Notes: generated by a model from the sequence alone, not told the origin. A DNA stretch of 33,321 bases from Planktosalinus lacus (GCF_014640155.1 NZ_BMGK01000012.1:53482-86802), one strand, 5' to 3'. Positions 1-9,105 are shown, numbered from the stretch's first letter. A program made the numbers and translations.

Positions 1-3000
1 ATCAAATTCCGTCTTGCTGGCCGTGTAAGTGAGAGCACTGTTGCCACAGTTGTCGCTGCTACCGCCATTGAGGTCTTCCACTAGTATACTCGCCATTCCA
101 TTGGCATCCAACTGGATGGTCAGGTCCTGACAGACTGCTTGAGGAGATTCATTGTCTTCTACGGTCACGGTATAGGTACACACATCGGTATTGCCGGCTG
201 CGTCAGTCGCAGTCCAGGTCACCGTGGTAACACCTAGGTTAAAGGTCACGCCGCTGAGCGAACTTCCCGTACCGCTCGTCGCGCCTGACAGGCTGTAGGT
301 GATGGTTGACACGCTACAGTTATCGGTCGCGGTGGCATTCCAGCCGGTGCCGCTGTGGGTATAGCTACAGCTGCCTGCATCGGCGTCCACTGTTTGGTTA
401 CCGCCACAACTGATCTCAGGTGACTGGTTGTCTTCTACCGTGATTTCATAGCTGCATAGCGCTGTATTGCCATTGGTATCGGTCGCGGTCCAGGTCACCG
501 TAGTGGTGCCTAAGTTAAAAACTATGCCGTCCAGGGTCATACCACTGCCCGTGGTCGCGCCTGAAAGGGTATATTCTACCGCTGCGACTCCACAGTTATC
601 AGTGGCCGTGGCATCCCAGGCCGTGCCGCTATGGGTGTAGGTACACACATCTGCATCAGTGTCTACACTTTGGTTGCTTGTACAGCTAATTACCGGTGCT
701 TCATTGTCTTCGATGGTTACGGTATAGGTACACACATCGGTATTGCCGGCATCATCGATAACCGTCCACACCACTGTGGTGGTGCCCAGGTTAAAGGTCA
801 CACCGTCAAGGCTGTTGCCCGTGCCGGTGGTCGCGCCTGAGAGTTCATAGGTCAACGAGAAAACATTGCAGTTGTCTGATGCCAGGGAATCCCACAAGGT
901 ACCGCTATGGGTATAGGTACATTCGCCCGGATCGGTATCCCTGAGTTTGCTGCTAATACAGATGATTACAGGGGCTTCGGTGTCTTCTACGGTGATGGTC
1001 GTAGTACAGCTTTGGCTGTTGCCTATCGCATCCGTAGCCGTCCAGGTCACCGTGGTGGCACCTAAGTTAAAGGTCACACCGTCAAGGCTGGTTCCCGTGC
1101 CGGTGGTGGCCCCACTAAGGCTATAGGTCAAGGTACTCAGGCTACAGTTGTCAGTGGCCGTAGCATCCCAGCTTGTACCGCTGTGGGTATAGTTACATAC
1201 GTCTGCATCGGTCTCAACCGTGGCATCTGCAACACAGCTCACCTCAGGCGCTTCGTTGTCTTCTACAGTGACTGTATACGAACACACATCGGTATTGCCG
1301 CCCACATCGGTCACGGTCCAGGTGACGGTGGTTACGCCTAAGTTGAAGGTCACACCATTTAGTGAACTGCCGGTGCCGATGGTGGCTCCCGTGAGCTCAT
1401 AGCTGAGGGTCGCTGTACAGTTGTCGTCATAAGATGCGTCCCAGAAGTTGCCCAGGTGGGTGTAGGTACATACCCCGGCATTGGTATCTGCGGTCTTATT
1501 GGTCGTGCAACTGATGACCGGTGCTTCATTGTCTTCTACCGTCACCGTATATGAACACACATCGGTATTGGTACTGCCGTCGGTGGCGGTCCACGTTACT
1601 GTAGTTGTTCCGAGATTAAAGACCACACCGTCAAGTGAGGTCCCGTTGCCGGTGGTATCTCCGGTAAGGACATATTCAATTGAACTGACCGAACAGTTAT
1701 CGGTAGCTGTTGCATCCCAGGCGGTACCGCTGTGGGTATAGGTACAAACACCCGGATCGGTATCCACTGTTTCGTTGCCGATACACGTGATGACCGGATC
1801 TTCATTGTCTTCTACCGCCACCGTATACGAACAGACATCGGTATTGGTACTGCCATCGGTGGCGGTCCAGGTGACTGTGGTTTCTCCAAGGTTGAAGACC
1901 ACACCGGCAAGACTCGTTCCTGTACCTGTGGTTACGCCCGTTAATTCAAAAGTTATCGAGGCTACTGAACAGTTATCCGTGGCTGTCGCATCCCAGGCCG
2001 TGCCACTATGGGTATAAGTACATACTCCTGCATCGGTATCTACTGTTTCGTTGCCGATACAGGTGATGACCGGATCTTCATTGTCTTCTACTGTCACCGT
2101 ATACGAACAGACATCGGTATTGGTACTGCCATCGGTGGCGGTCCAGTTCACGGTGGTGGTTCCAAGGTTGAAGACCACACCGGCAAGACTCGTTCCTGTA
2201 CCTGTGGTGACTCCGGTGAGCTCGTATTCGATACTGTCAACCGAACAGTTATCGGTGGCCGTGGCATCCCAGGCCGTGCCACTATGGGTATAAGTACATA
2301 CCCCGGCATCGGTATCCACTGTTTCGTTGCCGATACAGCTGATGACCGGATCTTCATTGTCTTCTACTGTGACTGTATACGAACAGACATCAGTATTGGT
2401 ACTGCCATCGGTGGCGGTCCAGTTCACGGTGGTGGTTCCAAGATTGAAGACCACACCGGCCAGGGAGGTTCCTGTACCTGTGGTTACACCCGTTAATTCA
2501 AACACTACTGTGGCTGAACAATTATCAGTGGCGGTCGCATCCCAGGTGGCACCACTGTGGGTATAGGTACAGACCCCTGCATCGGTATCTACTGTTTCGT
2601 TGCCGATACAGGTGATGACCGGATCTTCATTGTCTGCTATCGTTACGGTATAGGAGCACACATCCGTTCTGCCGCCATTGTCAGTTACGGTCCAGGTGAC
2701 CGTGGTTACTCCCAGGTTGAAGGTAACCCCATCGAGAGAGGTTCCTGCACCTGTGGTGACTCCGGTGAGCTCGTATTCGATACTGTCAACCGAACCGTCA
2801 TCGGTAGCGGTGGCATCCCAGGCCGTACCGCTGTGGGTATAGGTACATACCCCGGCAGCTGTGTCCTCTGTTTGGTTGGTTGTACATGTGATTACAGGGG
2901 CTTCATTGGGTATAAAATAAATACAGAAATTATTCAACGTTCCAACATCACCAGCTGCATCATCAAAAACACGTAATTCCCAGTTTCCATTCACGTCAAT

Positions 3001-4080
3001 TCCATTGAAGGCATTGGCAAAGGTGCCTCCCTGGGGTTGGAAGGTTCCGGTAAAGGGGGCTGATGCACCAACAATACTTGCCCCTCCATCCTGAAAGACA
3101 GTATTGGTATAGTTATCATCTGAACCACCATTATCATTAGATAAAATAAGTACCGTTCCATCCGGTGCTACGAGTGAAATGTCAAGGTCACCGGTCCAGG
3201 TATGAGTAATATCCATTTCTACACGGTCAATATAGTAATTGGGTCCGATGATTCCCGAGCCGACAACAGTGGCTACCGAAGGAGTCATTGCTCCCTGAGT
3301 GTCACCCGGTGCACCGGCAGGAATGGGTTGCCCCAGCGGGGTACCACACTCACTAAAGGCAAGGATTTCGTTGCCCACGATGTTCATAACATAGTTTGAA
3401 TTTGCAGTGTTTGGTACCGGATTTGGAACACCACAAGTAGGAGCTGATATCCAGGAGTTGCCTGTTTCCCCGGCCGTATTAGCTCCAACACCATAATCTC
3501 CACCAGTTGAAGCAATATTGATTACGAGTTCATACACTAAATTTTCTCCCAATGGGATGGTAGCAGAAATCGGAACAGAAACAACTGCAGCATTGTTAGC
3601 AATTGTTGCCATAAAAACGGAAGAGGCCTGTAAAGTACGGGTGTCATTTGGAAACGTACCGATTGACGAATACACATTCACAGTAAAAGGAACGGGTACA
3701 CCCGGATCTACTCCATATCCTACTCCAAATTCAGCAGCACTGACCTGAAAGTCGGTGGTGATTCCAAAATCATCATCCAGGTCAAACACCCTGTAAAATG
3801 AAGTGTTTCCAGCAGAACATCTTTGAGGAACAATAGTAATTGCTTGTGAACTACTATGCGTAATCACCTGAGGGGTGGACATGATTTGATAGTTGTATCC
3901 ATCGCCCTGCAGGGTGGCGGTGCCCGCAGCCATGGGTTGCTGCTGGGTGTTATCAATACTGATTGGTTGGGTTAAAGTTATACTTTCTGTTTGCCCGGTA
4001 GTGGTCTGGAGCTGTTGTGCCCATCCCATTACCGATGCCAGCAGAAAGACAGTTAAAATCTTAAAGGTACTTTTTTTCAT
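1..4080 (-). CDS. Giant secreted HYR-repeat protein with P-type domain (C-terminus outside window)
   Basis: The reading frame is open from the ATG at 4080 to the left edge (1360 codons), so the C-terminus is missing. Seen: a signal peptide (MKKSTFKILTVFLLASVMGWAQ); a beta-rich N-terminal region to about residue 250; a P/Homo B (proprotein convertase-like) domain at about 255-385, with HTWTGDLDISLVAPDGT and NGNWELRVFDD; ten tandem HYR units at about 392-1310, each with ITC, CTYTHSGT.WDATATDNC and DVCSYTV.DNE motifs; then a different module starting CQDLTIQLDANGMASILVED. Each HYR unit usually has four Cys, suggesting disulfides. Family knowledge: HYR domains are Ig-like folds of secreted or surface proteins, and in this phylum such proteins often end in a T9SS sorting tail. 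Inference: an extracellular adhesin or matrix protein. A 51-aa membrane peptide gene lies 16 bp upstream, probably in the same transcript. The sure part is the architecture; the ligand is unknown. Confidence 0.9.
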   Translation of the reverse strand, partial: MKKSTFKILTVFLLASVMGWAQQLQTTTGQTESITLTQPISIDNTQQQPMAAGTATLQGDGYNYQIMSTPQVITHSSSQAITIVPQRCSAGNTSFYRVFDLDDDFGITTDFQVSAAEFGVGYGVDPGVPVPFTVNVYSSIGTFPNDTRTLQASSVFMATIANNAAVVSVPISATIPLGENLVYELVINIASTGGDYGVGANTAGETGNSWISAPTCGVPNPVPNTANSNYVMNIVGNEILAFSECGTPLGQPIPAGAPGDTQGAMTPSVATVVGSGIIGPNYYIDRVEMDITHTWTGDLDISLVAPDGTVLILSNDNGGSDDNYTNTVFQDGGASIVGASAPFTGTFQPQGGTFANAFNGIDVNGNWELRVFDDAAGDVGTLNNFCIYFIPNEAPVITCTTNQTEDTAAGVCTYTHSGTAWDATATDDGSVDSIEYELTGVTTGAGTSLDGVTFNLGVTTVTWTVTDNGGRTDVCSYTVTIADNEDPVITCIGNETVDTDAGVCTYTHSGATWDATATDNCSATVVFELTGVTTGTGTSLAGVVFNLGTTTVNWTATDGSTNTDVCSYTVTVEDNEDPVISCIGNETVDTDAGVCTYTHSGTAWDATATDNCSVDSIEYELTGVTTGTGTSLAGVVFNLGTTTVNWTATDGSTNTDVCSYTVTVEDNEDPVITCIGNETVDTDAGVCTYTHSGTAWDATATDNCSVASITFELTGVTTGTGTSLAGVVFNLGETTVTWTATDGSTNTDVCSYTVAVEDNEDPVITCIGNETVDTDPGVCTYTHSGTAWDATATDNCSVSSIEYVLTGDTTGNGTSLDGVVFNLGTTTVTWTATDGSTNTDVCSYTVTVEDNEAPVISCTTNKTADTNAGVCTYTHLGNFWDASYDDNCTATLSYELTGATIGTGSSLNGVTFNLGVTTVTWTVTDVGGNTDVCSYTVTVEDNEAPEVSCVADATVETDADVCNYTHSGTSWDATATDNCSLSTLTYSLSGATTGTGTSLDGVTFNLGATTVTWTATDAIGNSQSCTTTITVEDTEAPVIICISSKLRDTDPGECTYTHSGTLWDSLASDNCNVFSLTYELSGATTGTGNSLDGVTFNLGTTTVVWTVIDDAGNTDVCTYTVTIEDNEAPVISCTSNQSVDTDADVCTYTHSGTAWDATATDNCGVAAVEYTLSGATTGSGMTLDGIVFNLGTTTVTWTATDTNGNTALCSYEITVEDNQSPEISCGGNQTVDADAGSCSYTHSGTGWNATATDNCSVSTITYSLSGATSGTGSSLSGVTFNLGVTTVTWTATDAAGNTDVCTYTVTVEDNESPQAVCQDLTIQLDANGMASILVEDLNGGSSDNCGNSALTYTASKTEFD
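151..2906 (-). repeat. Ten tandem HYR-coding repeats, 276-bp period
   Basis: The codons for the DNE-type boundary motif recur with ends at about 160, 436, 712, 988, 1264, 1537, 1813, 2089, 2365, 2638 and 2906. The steps are 276 bp (92 aa), apart from two of 273 bp. The central units are much more alike at nucleotide level than the outer ones. A 46-bp block at 2201-2246 is repeated exactly at 2750-2795, two units away, but not in the unit between. This points to segmental shuffling or gene conversion. Confidence 0.93.
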
Positions 4081-4096
4081 AATAAAGTTGGTTATG

Positions 4097-4252
4097 TTAA
4101 TACTTATTCCCTTTTAAAGTAACCGGCGGCAGTTGTTCTATTTTTTGATCAATCGCATCGAGTTCATCGTTGTACTTTTTCCAAATCCCCAGAAATGAAA
4201 TCAATAACAAGATGATGAGAATGACCCATAGAAGTTTCTTTCGCCTGCTCAT
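4097..4252 (-). CDS. 51-aa single-pass membrane peptide
   Basis: The frame starts at the ATG at 4252 and ends with TAA at 4097, giving 51 residues. The N-terminus is basic (MSRRKK), followed by one hydrophobic helix (about residues 7-24, LLWVILIILLLISFLGIW) and a charged tail that reads KKYNDELDAIDQKIEQLPPV, which looks helical. Orientation is probably N-in with the tail outside. It lies 16 bp upstream of the HYR-repeat gene on the same strand, so the two are probably co-transcribed. I do not recognise a family. Anchoring or assisting assembly of the large secreted partner is only an inference. The gene could be spurious, but the clean basic-hydrophobic-charged layout and operon position favour a real gene. 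Confidence 0.6.
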   Translation of the reverse strand: MSRRKKLLWVILIILLLISFLGIWKKYNDELDAIDQKIEQLPPVTLKGNKY

Positions 4253-4307
4253 TAAAAAAATGTTGGGTAAATATAACCTTACTTCTTCTTCATATTTAAT
4301 AATAGGG

Positions 4308-4365
4308 CTTACAAAAAGCTTACAACGCTCTAAGGAATTGTTATAAAGCGTAAGAAAGATGTAAG
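4308..4365. promoter_or_regulatory. Paired CTTAC / GTAAG motif array, possible operator
   Basis: On the plus strand CTTAC occurs at 4308-4312 and 4319-4323, and its reverse complement GTAAG at 4350-4354 and 4361-4365. Within each pair the spacing is exactly 11 bp (one helical turn), and the pairs face each other. The array lies in the gap between the TPR/LuxR-type regulator gene and the 51-aa/adhesin pair, 56 bp upstream of the small gene. A binding site for a dimeric or tetrameric regulator is an inference. Confidence 0.4.
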
Positions 4366-4384
4366 AAGTGTAGGTAAAACGTAC

Positions 4385-6088
4385 TTAAAGTGAAGAAATG
4401 AGGAATTCGAGTTTGACATCGGCCTCCAGACCGAGTTTTTTACGGATGCGGTGGCGGGTTACCTGAATGGCATTGACCGAAACCCCCAGGGCAGCAGCCA
4501 TTTCTTTGGTGGTAAATAGCAATCTAGAAAGCACCAGCAAACGGATTTCTGTTTGGCTGAGTTGGTGGTAGTGGGTTTTAAGCTGATGAATAAACCCGGG
4601 ATGGGCTTTCTCAAACAACTCCTGAAAGCGGTTCCAGTCGTCGTCGGTGAGGATGGTGGTTTTTTTAAGTTGGTTCAACACCCGGCGTGTATCGTCTTGT
4701 TGGGTAGATTGCTCGAGTTGTTTGATGTAATTGTTTTTTTGAATGCTGCTTTGCGCATAGCGTTTGAGTTGATTTCCAGCAGCTTCAAGGTCTTGTTGGG
4801 CTTTCTGCAGGTTCCTTTCTGCCCGTTGCAGGACTTTCATTCTTTTTTGGTGTTTGTCTCTGAAATACAAATACACTGTAATAACCAATACAAACACCAC
4901 TGCTAAAAAAAACAATATACGGTTGCGTTCTTGAAGTATTTGGTGTCGTTCGAGGTTGAAGGCTGTGAGTTTGAGGTTGTTTTCCTGCCGATTAATTTTC
5001 TGTTCGGCACGCACCAATTTGAGGCCGCTAAACTTTTGATGGTAGTTGTTTTGTGCCCATACAGCCGAATCGAGATAGGCCATGGCCTGTTCCATTTTCC
5101 TGGTTTTGACAGTCAGCTTCGCCAGCACCGGATACAACAACCTGAGACGATCTGTTTGCCCGGAAAGTGCGATATACCTGCGGGCCTTATAAGCATAGGC
5201 CTCTGCATCCTTCAGCTTGTTTTTTAGAAGGGCTATTTCAGCCAGGGGAATGAGTGCTCCTGCCGCGAGACCATAATCTTCTGCCTGTTCAGCCTGCTGA
5301 GTATCATACAACAGCATGGGTTCTGCTGCGTCAAACTCTTTTTTGAGAAAGTGATTGTATCCCAGATTGCCCTTCGCGATGGGTTCCCATACTTCAACTG
5401 TTTCAGGAATCTGCAACTCCAATAGAGCTCTGAAGTTGCGGTTTGAGGCTTCAAATTCTTCAAGTTTTTGGTAGCACAAGCCCAGGGTATTGAGGGCATT
5501 GGCTTTGTGAAGGCTATTGAATTGTGTTTCTTCGATATCAACAGCTTCCTTTAAAATTGAAATGGCCGGCCGGTAATCCTGAAAATAATAATAGGCCAGA
5601 GCAATCCGGTTTAAATCCATCAATTTATCAGGATACACCTCTGCAGTAACCTCTTGCAGGGCTTCTTCCATTTGCAGATAGACCTCAAAGGCCCTTTCAT
5701 AGTTTTCAAAATCATTCCAATAACATTCCGCAAGCACCCTGAGTGCCCTGATGCGAATGTGGGCAATCCCTTCTTCGCCAGATTTATGAAACAGGACCCG
5801 CAAAGCATGCATCCCTGCATCCCGGGTTGTTTTTTGCTTGGTAAGGTAATACGCCCATAAAAGTTCCATTTCCAGCTCCAACTCAAGATCCTGATGCGCA
5901 CGGGCTTGATCTGTGATACTATTAACCCTGTTCTTTACCTTCAGAGAGTCTTCTAAGTCAAGGATACCGGAATAGAATTCTCCTATTAACGGGTATTTCT
6001 CATTGTAAGGTTTATTGAGTAACTGCTTTTCTTGACAAACGCCTTGCAATCCAATAAACATGAAGAAGCCAACAAGGAGTTTGTGCAT
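4385..6088 (-). CDS. Membrane-anchored TPR regulator with C-terminal LuxR-like HTH
   Basis: 567 aa. Seen: a signal peptide (MHKLLVGFFMFIGLQGVCQ), TPR-like helical pairs over about residues 70-350, one membrane helix at 391-409 (ILFFLAVVFVLVITVYLYF), a coiled-coil region at about 411-462, and an HTH at about 508-558 (LSQTEIRLLVLSRLLFTTKEMAAALGVSV, then VTRHRIRKKLGL). This architecture, periplasmic TPRs joined to a cytoplasmic HTH by one helix, is common in flavobacteria; family members are thought to couple an envelope signal to transcription. There is no receiver or kinase domain. The gene is transcribed toward the adhesin operon with a 132-bp gap that carries the CTTAC/GTAAG array, so control of that operon is a reasonable but unproven guess. 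The start Met gives a clean signal peptide. Confidence 0.85.
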   Translation of the reverse strand: MHKLLVGFFMFIGLQGVCQEKQLLNKPYNEKYPLIGEFYSGILDLEDSLKVKNRVNSITDQARAHQDLELELEMELLWAYYLTKQKTTRDAGMHALRVLFHKSGEEGIAHIRIRALRVLAECYWNDFENYERAFEVYLQMEEALQEVTAEVYPDKLMDLNRIALAYYYFQDYRPAISILKEAVDIEETQFNSLHKANALNTLGLCYQKLEEFEASNRNFRALLELQIPETVEVWEPIAKGNLGYNHFLKKEFDAAEPMLLYDTQQAEQAEDYGLAAGALIPLAEIALLKNKLKDAEAYAYKARRYIALSGQTDRLRLLYPVLAKLTVKTRKMEQAMAYLDSAVWAQNNYHQKFSGLKLVRAEQKINRQENNLKLTAFNLERHQILQERNRILFFLAVVFVLVITVYLYFRDKHQKRMKVLQRAERNLQKAQQDLEAAGNQLKRYAQSSIQKNNYIKQLEQSTQQDDTRRVLNQLKKTTILTDDDWNRFQELFEKAHPGFIHQLKTHYHQLSQTEIRLLVLSRLLFTTKEMAAALGVSVNAIQVTRHRIRKKLGLEADVKLEFLISSL

Positions 6089-6461
6089 GGATTTCGGGTC
6101 TGATGGGTTTATTTAGTTGTGGGAATAAATATATTATAATTATTTAAGTATTTAACATTGTTTTGACTCTAATTTAGTTCCTATGTGATCTATACTAGTC
6201 AACTACGTAGGAATACGTACTCTAGTTTGATGAATTTGATATATGACTAAAAAAAGAATTTCTTAGTAACTAAACGTGCTTAATAAGACTACGGTTGAAA
6301 CAGATTAAACCAATGCATTTTTGAGGGTATAAATTCAAAAAAGATTGCACTTGAAACAGGCTTCCTTTTGCAATCTTTTAGTAATTTTATGCAAACAAAG
6401 AAGCTATCTTTAGGTAGATTATACATCTACTGAATAAAAGAACCATTAACACCCAAGCGAT
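6089..6461. other. AT-rich divergent intergenic region with an 11-bp inverted repeat
   Basis: 373 bp between the divergent regulator and thioesterase genes. The only clear structure is a perfect inverted repeat, AAAAGATTGCA at 6339-6349 and TGCAATCTTTT at 6369-6379, with a 19-nt loop. It lies 82 bp before the thioesterase start. It could be an operator, or a hairpin in the thioesterase leader. No convincing TAnnTTTG promoter was found for either gene. Confidence 0.5.
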
Positions 6462-6851
6462 ATGCGTTTCCACACCCGAAAATGGATCAAACCCCAGGAC
6501 CTCAACCCCAATGGCACTTTGTTTGGCGGTCGGTTGCTGGAATGGATTGACGAAGAGGCGGCCCTCTATGCCATCATTCAACTCGAAAACCCCAAAACGG
6601 TCACTAAGTTTATGAGTGAAATTGACTTTAAAAGCTCTGCCAAACCGGGTGACATTGTTGAAATCGGTCTGGATGTGGTGGCTTTTGGAAAAGCATCGCT
6701 CACCCTGAGTTGTGAAGTACGCAACAAAATGACCCGCGAATCCATCATCACCATCGATAAAATTGTGATGGTAGGGCTCGATGAACAGGGCACACCCAAA
6801 GCCCACGGAAAAACTGAAGTTGAATTTGTAAAAAACCGTCTGAAAACATAA
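6462..6851 (+). CDS. Acyl-CoA thioesterase, hotdog fold (YciA-like)
   Basis: 129 aa, a single hotdog domain. The N-terminal motif NPNGTLFGGRLLEWIDEEAA (residues 15-34) is the hallmark of the YciA/BFIT-type acyl-CoA thioesterases; the acidic residues in EWIDEEAA fall where the catalytic acid lies. The second half (FKSSAKPGDIVEIGLDVVAFGKASLTLSCEV) is the usual beta-sheet with the CoA-contact region. These enzymes hydrolyse acyl-CoA to free acid and CoA in the cytoplasm. Length matches single-domain members. The gene is followed by the SRAP-type gene after 61 bp on the same strand. The acyl-chain specificity cannot be read from sequence. Confidence 0.88.
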   Translation: MRFHTRKWIKPQDLNPNGTLFGGRLLEWIDEEAALYAIIQLENPKTVTKFMSEIDFKSSAKPGDIVEIGLDVVAFGKASLTLSCEVRNKMTRESIITIDKIVMVGLDEQGTPKAHGKTEVEFVKNRLKT

Positions 6852-6880
6852 TCAAACCAAAGCAATTTCATCAAAGATGC

Positions 6881-6888
6881 TATTTTTG
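6881..6888 (+). promoter_or_regulatory. Possible -7 promoter element (TATTTTTG)
   Basis: TATTTTTG fits the Bacteroidota -7 consensus TAnnTTTG and lies 24 bp before the SRAP start codon. No TTG is present at the expected -33 position, so this call is weak. Confidence 0.3.
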
Positions 6889-6912
6889 TAAAAACCCGTT
6901 CAACAAAACCCT

Positions 6913-7650
6913 ATGTGTTTTCATATCAGTCAGACAAAAATAGGACGCGCATTGCAGGAACGCTATGAGGCCCGGCTGCAACTCCCGGATGGCGACCCCA
7001 CTGCCCTGCCCTATTTTTACCATGCCATTGGTTTCACCCATCCGCAGATCCTGTTGATTCCCCAGGAAGAACCTTCTGTCATTACCACTGCTGCCTGGGG
7101 GTTGGCTCCGTCAAAAGAAACACCTGACACCCTGGGCGACTATTACAAAAAAGCAGCTCAGTTTGGTGGCGGACTCAACGCGCAATCAGAAAAGTTGTTT
7201 TCCCATTTTCTTTATAAACAGGCTGCCCACAGTCAGCGTTGCCTCATCCCCGTGAGTGGTTTTTTTGAACCCCACGAATACCAACAAAAAAAATTCCCCT
7301 ATTTCATCACCCGAAATGACCGGGAGAGTTTTGCACTTGCCGGACTCTATACCCACGTGGGAACCACGCTTACGTGCACCATTCTCACCAAACCTGCCGG
7401 GGAACGCCTGGCGGCCATTCACAACAAGAAAAAACGCCAACCCGTTTTACTGAATAAAGTAGACGAACAAAACTGGCTGCAGGACTCCTTGAATGAAACT
7501 GACATTAGATCCCTGATCAACAAGACCTATGCAGAGGATGCTTTGGATACGTATACGGTAACACGCTCCGTTTTTCACCCGCAGCAAGACAGCAATACCC
7601 CTGAAAGTCTGCAAGAAGTCGTGTATCCTGAACTACAACAACTGTTTTGA
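6913..7650 (+). CDS. SOS response-associated peptidase, SRAP/YedK/HMCES family
   Basis: 245 aa. Seen: Cys2 directly after the start Met, which becomes the N-terminal nucleophile after Met removal; LNAQSEKLF with N89; RCLIPVSGFFEP with E119; and ERLAAIHNKKKRQPVLL with H170. These match the Cys-Asn-Glu-His active site of SRAP proteins. The family forms a thiazolidine crosslink between Cys2 and abasic sites in single-stranded DNA, shielding lesions at forks. Slight oddities: the usual GFYEW is GFFEPH here, and a KKK stretch follows the catalytic His. Start choice is fixed by the need for Cys at position 2. The preceding thioesterase gene is on the same strand but is functionally unrelated. No LexA-type box was identified upstream. 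Confidence 0.92.
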   Translation: MCFHISQTKIGRALQERYEARLQLPDGDPTALPYFYHAIGFTHPQILLIPQEEPSVITTAAWGLAPSKETPDTLGDYYKKAAQFGGGLNAQSEKLFSHFLYKQAAHSQRCLIPVSGFFEPHEYQQKKFPYFITRNDRESFALAGLYTHVGTTLTCTILTKPAGERLAAIHNKKKRQPVLLNKVDEQNWLQDSLNETDIRSLINKTYAEDALDTYTVTRSVFHPQQDSNTPESLQEVVYPELQQLF

Positions 7651-7809
7651 TTTTAGAGCATACCATAAGAAGATTTAATCTTGACATATAAAACTCCTAA
7701 ACATAAAGAAGCTGTTTTTTGAAACAACCCAGCAACATCCATTTTAGATTTATCAGTTCATTAAACCAAAGTTCAATCCGGAAGTCCAACCAATAAAACC
7801 CACTTCGTG

Positions 7810-9105
7810 ATGTTCAAACTCCTATTTCCAGTATTATTTTTCAGTATGATTGGAAGTGCACAAAACCTGTATTTCCCACCCACCACAGGCAGCACCTGGG
7901 AAACCCTTCCCCCGGAATCCCTGAACTGGTGCCCCGAAAAAATTGATTTGCTCAACAATTTTCTGGAAGACAACAACACCAAAGCTTTTATCTTATTGAA
8001 AGACGGCAAGATTGTCCTTGAAAGCTATTTCAACGGCCATACCGAAAATGCCCCCTGGCAATGGGCCTCTGCCGGAAAAACCATCACCAGCTTTGTGACC
8101 GGCATCGCTCAACAGGAAGGATTCCTCTCCATAAATGATCCAACGGCAACCTATCTGGGAGAGGGCTGGACGAGTTGCACGGCCTCAGACGAACTAACCA
8201 TCACCATCGAACATCAGTTGACCATGACCAGCGGACTCAACGATGGTGTCTCAGACCCCACTTGTACTTCCAGTAGTTGCCTGGAGTGTATTGCCACCCC
8301 GGGAAGCCGGTGGGCTTATCACAATGCGCCTTATACCCTGCTCGATCCCGTAATTGAAACTGCCACGGGAAGTAGCTTAAACGACTATACCACCCAAAAA
8401 CTAAAAACCCCCACGGGAATGAACGGCCTGTTTGTGTCCGTTCAAAACAACAAGGTGTTTTTCAGTACAGCCCGAAGCATGGCCCGTTTTGGATTGCTCA
8501 TGCTCAATCAGGGCAACTGGAACGGCAACCAGATTCTAACCGACCCTGATTACTTCAATCAAATGATCACTGCCAGCCAAGCCCTCAATGAAGCCTATGG
8601 ATACCTTTGGTGGTTGAACGGCACGGCAACCTATATGCTGCCCGGCCTCCAATCGGTTTTTAACGGACCCTTGTTTCCGTTGGCACCCGATGACACTTAT
8701 GCCGCCATGGGAAAAGACGGACAATTCCTCAATGTCATTCCTTCAGAAAATATGGTGTGGATTCGTATGGGCGAAGACCCCGGCAACCTGCCCATACCCT
8801 TTTTACTCAATGACCAGATTTGGGAATACATCAACGACCTGGAATGTGAACTCAGTACAACTGACGTTTCACAACCCCAACTACAACTCACCCCCAATCC
8901 TGCTCAGGAGCGGTTCACTGTAACAGCTTCTAAGGAAATGGTAAGCATTGAAGTCTTTACAGCACAGCATCGACTGGTAAAATCGCAACAGACATCAGGC
9001 CTGGACACCACGCTGAAAGTAACCTCCCTTCCACCCGGATTGTATTTTGTAAAGGTCTACTTTGCAGATGGAACTACACGGGTGCAAAAACTGCTGGTTT
9101 TGTAG
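7810..9105 (+). CDS. Secreted serine hydrolase (beta-lactamase class C fold) with T9SS sorting tail
   Basis: 431 aa from the ATG at 7810; a GTG one codon earlier is possible but less likely. Seen: a signal peptide (MFKLLFPVLFFSMIGSAQ); the SxxK motif SAGK at 87-90, holding the nucleophile and its general base; the YxN motif Y170-H-N172; and a GKDG near 301-304 where the third motif is expected. Residues from about 360 form a C-terminal sorting domain (LQLTPNPAQERFTV, then LPPGLYFVKVYFADG), so export by T9SS and surface anchoring or release is likely. Family members are esterases, peptidases or lactamases; the substrate is unknown. Paired Cys residues around 150-160 (CTSSSCLEC) suggest disulfides. 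The start follows the SRAP gene by 159 bp and is followed directly by a repeat island. Confidence 0.88.
   Translation: MFKLLFPVLFFSMIGSAQNLYFPPTTGSTWETLPPESLNWCPEKIDLLNNFLEDNNTKAFILLKDGKIVLESYFNGHTENAPWQWASAGKTITSFVTGIAQQEGFLSINDPTATYLGEGWTSCTASDELTITIEHQLTMTSGLNDGVSDPTCTSSSCLECIATPGSRWAYHNAPYTLLDPVIETATGSSLNDYTTQKLKTPTGMNGLFVSVQNNKVFFSTARSMARFGLLMLNQGNWNGNQILTDPDYFNQMITASQALNEAYGYLWWLNGTATYMLPGLQSVFNGPLFPLAPDDTYAAMGKDGQFLNVIPSENMVWIRMGEDPGNLPIPFLLNDQIWEYINDLECELSTTDVSQPQLQLTPNPAQERFTVTASKEMVSIEVFTAQHRLVKSQQTSGLDTTLKVTSLPPGLYFVKVYFADGTTRVQKLLVL

Noticed and set aside
2008-2496. Long plus-strand frames antisense to the HYR repeats
   Set aside because: They recur with the 276-bp period as mirror frames of the real minus-strand gene, which has signal peptide, P domain and HYR motifs.
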